Shown here one piece after another: positions 63,959-64,000 of a DNA stretch of 64,000 bases. The notes beneath the pieces are model-generated. The model worked only from the letters and a program-made list of their open reading frames with translations, ran no database searches and was not told the DNA's origin. Origin of the DNA: Byssothecium circinans (taxonomy: Eukaryota > Ascomycota > Dothideomycetes > Pleosporales > Massarinaceae); NCBI GenBank assembly GCA_010015675.1, contig ML977033.1:181672-245671 (forward strand). Direction: 5' to 3'. Position 1 is the stretch's first letter. Every line of letters starts with the position of its first letter. The position numbers were made by a program, and so were the translations under genes.

Positions 63959-64000
63959 ATGTCGATGGACACTGTTCGCGATTTCGTCAAGGATCCTGTC
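63959..64000 (+). CDS. Possible start of a gene cut by the window end
   Basis: An ATG with A at -3 opens 14 codons (MSMDTVRDFVKDPV) to the last base of the window. The residues look like a natural protein start. The stretch is far too short to identify or confirm. Confidence 0.25.
   Translation, partial: MSMDTVRDFVKDPV

Overview
The window reads as a filamentous ascomycete nuclear genome, most likely a Dothideomycete. Genes are split by many short introns (about 45-85 nt) with GT..AG ends and CTAAC/CTGAC-like branch points. Two chitin synthases with myosin-like heads lie head to head, and the proteins resemble Pezizomycotina families. The class placement is inference from gene style. There are no rRNA genes, no credible tRNA genes, no CRISPR, no prokaryotic operons and no intact transposon.

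Layout from left to right (strand in brackets): a secreted FAD-linked oxidoreductase (932-3029, -); the late-secretory factor AVL9 (4291-6903, -); the osmostress MAP kinase HOG1 (7706-9174, -); a group III G-protein alpha subunit (11864-13187, +); an SRPK-like kinase with an in-frame stop near its C-terminus (15405-16919, -); a 131-aa Ser-rich protein with three HGFLS motifs (18580-18975, -); a full-length ABCC transporter in 11 exons (20772-25808, +); translation initiation factor eIF5B (27573-30920, -); class V chitin synthase csmA (31738-37372, -) and its divergent partner csmB (39068-44382, +); the endocytic EH-domain protein END3 (44946-46206, +); an MFS sugar transporter (49460-51475, +); a secreted endonuclease/exonuclease/phosphatase-fold enzyme (51637-53659, -); an unrecognised acidic coiled-coil protein (54496-55676, -); and a calpain-like protease (56837-59136, -). 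The last 4.9 kb is gene-poor. It holds a 43-aa Cys-rich mini-protein (61588-61719, -) that is too short for ordinary ORF calling.

For the oxidoreductase, AVL9, HOG1, G-alpha, the kinase, ABC, eIF5B, both chitin synthases, END3, MFS, nuclease, the coiled-coil protein and the calpain I placed exon borders by eye. In each model the summed exon lengths are divisible by three. The first intron of the oxidoreductase and one intron of AVL9 remain ambiguous.

Several neighbours share a theme, growth and stress at the hyphal tip: HOG1 and a G-alpha subunit diverge from one 2.7-kb region, the csmA/csmB pair builds wall chitin, and AVL9 and END3 serve exocytosis and endocytosis. I found no biosynthetic cluster and no evident new multi-gene system. 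The best leads are the nonsense codon in the SRPK-like kinase, the P-loop-less motor of csmB beside its intact partner, the Cys-rich mini-protein, the HGFLS repeat protein and a perfect four-run G4 motif.
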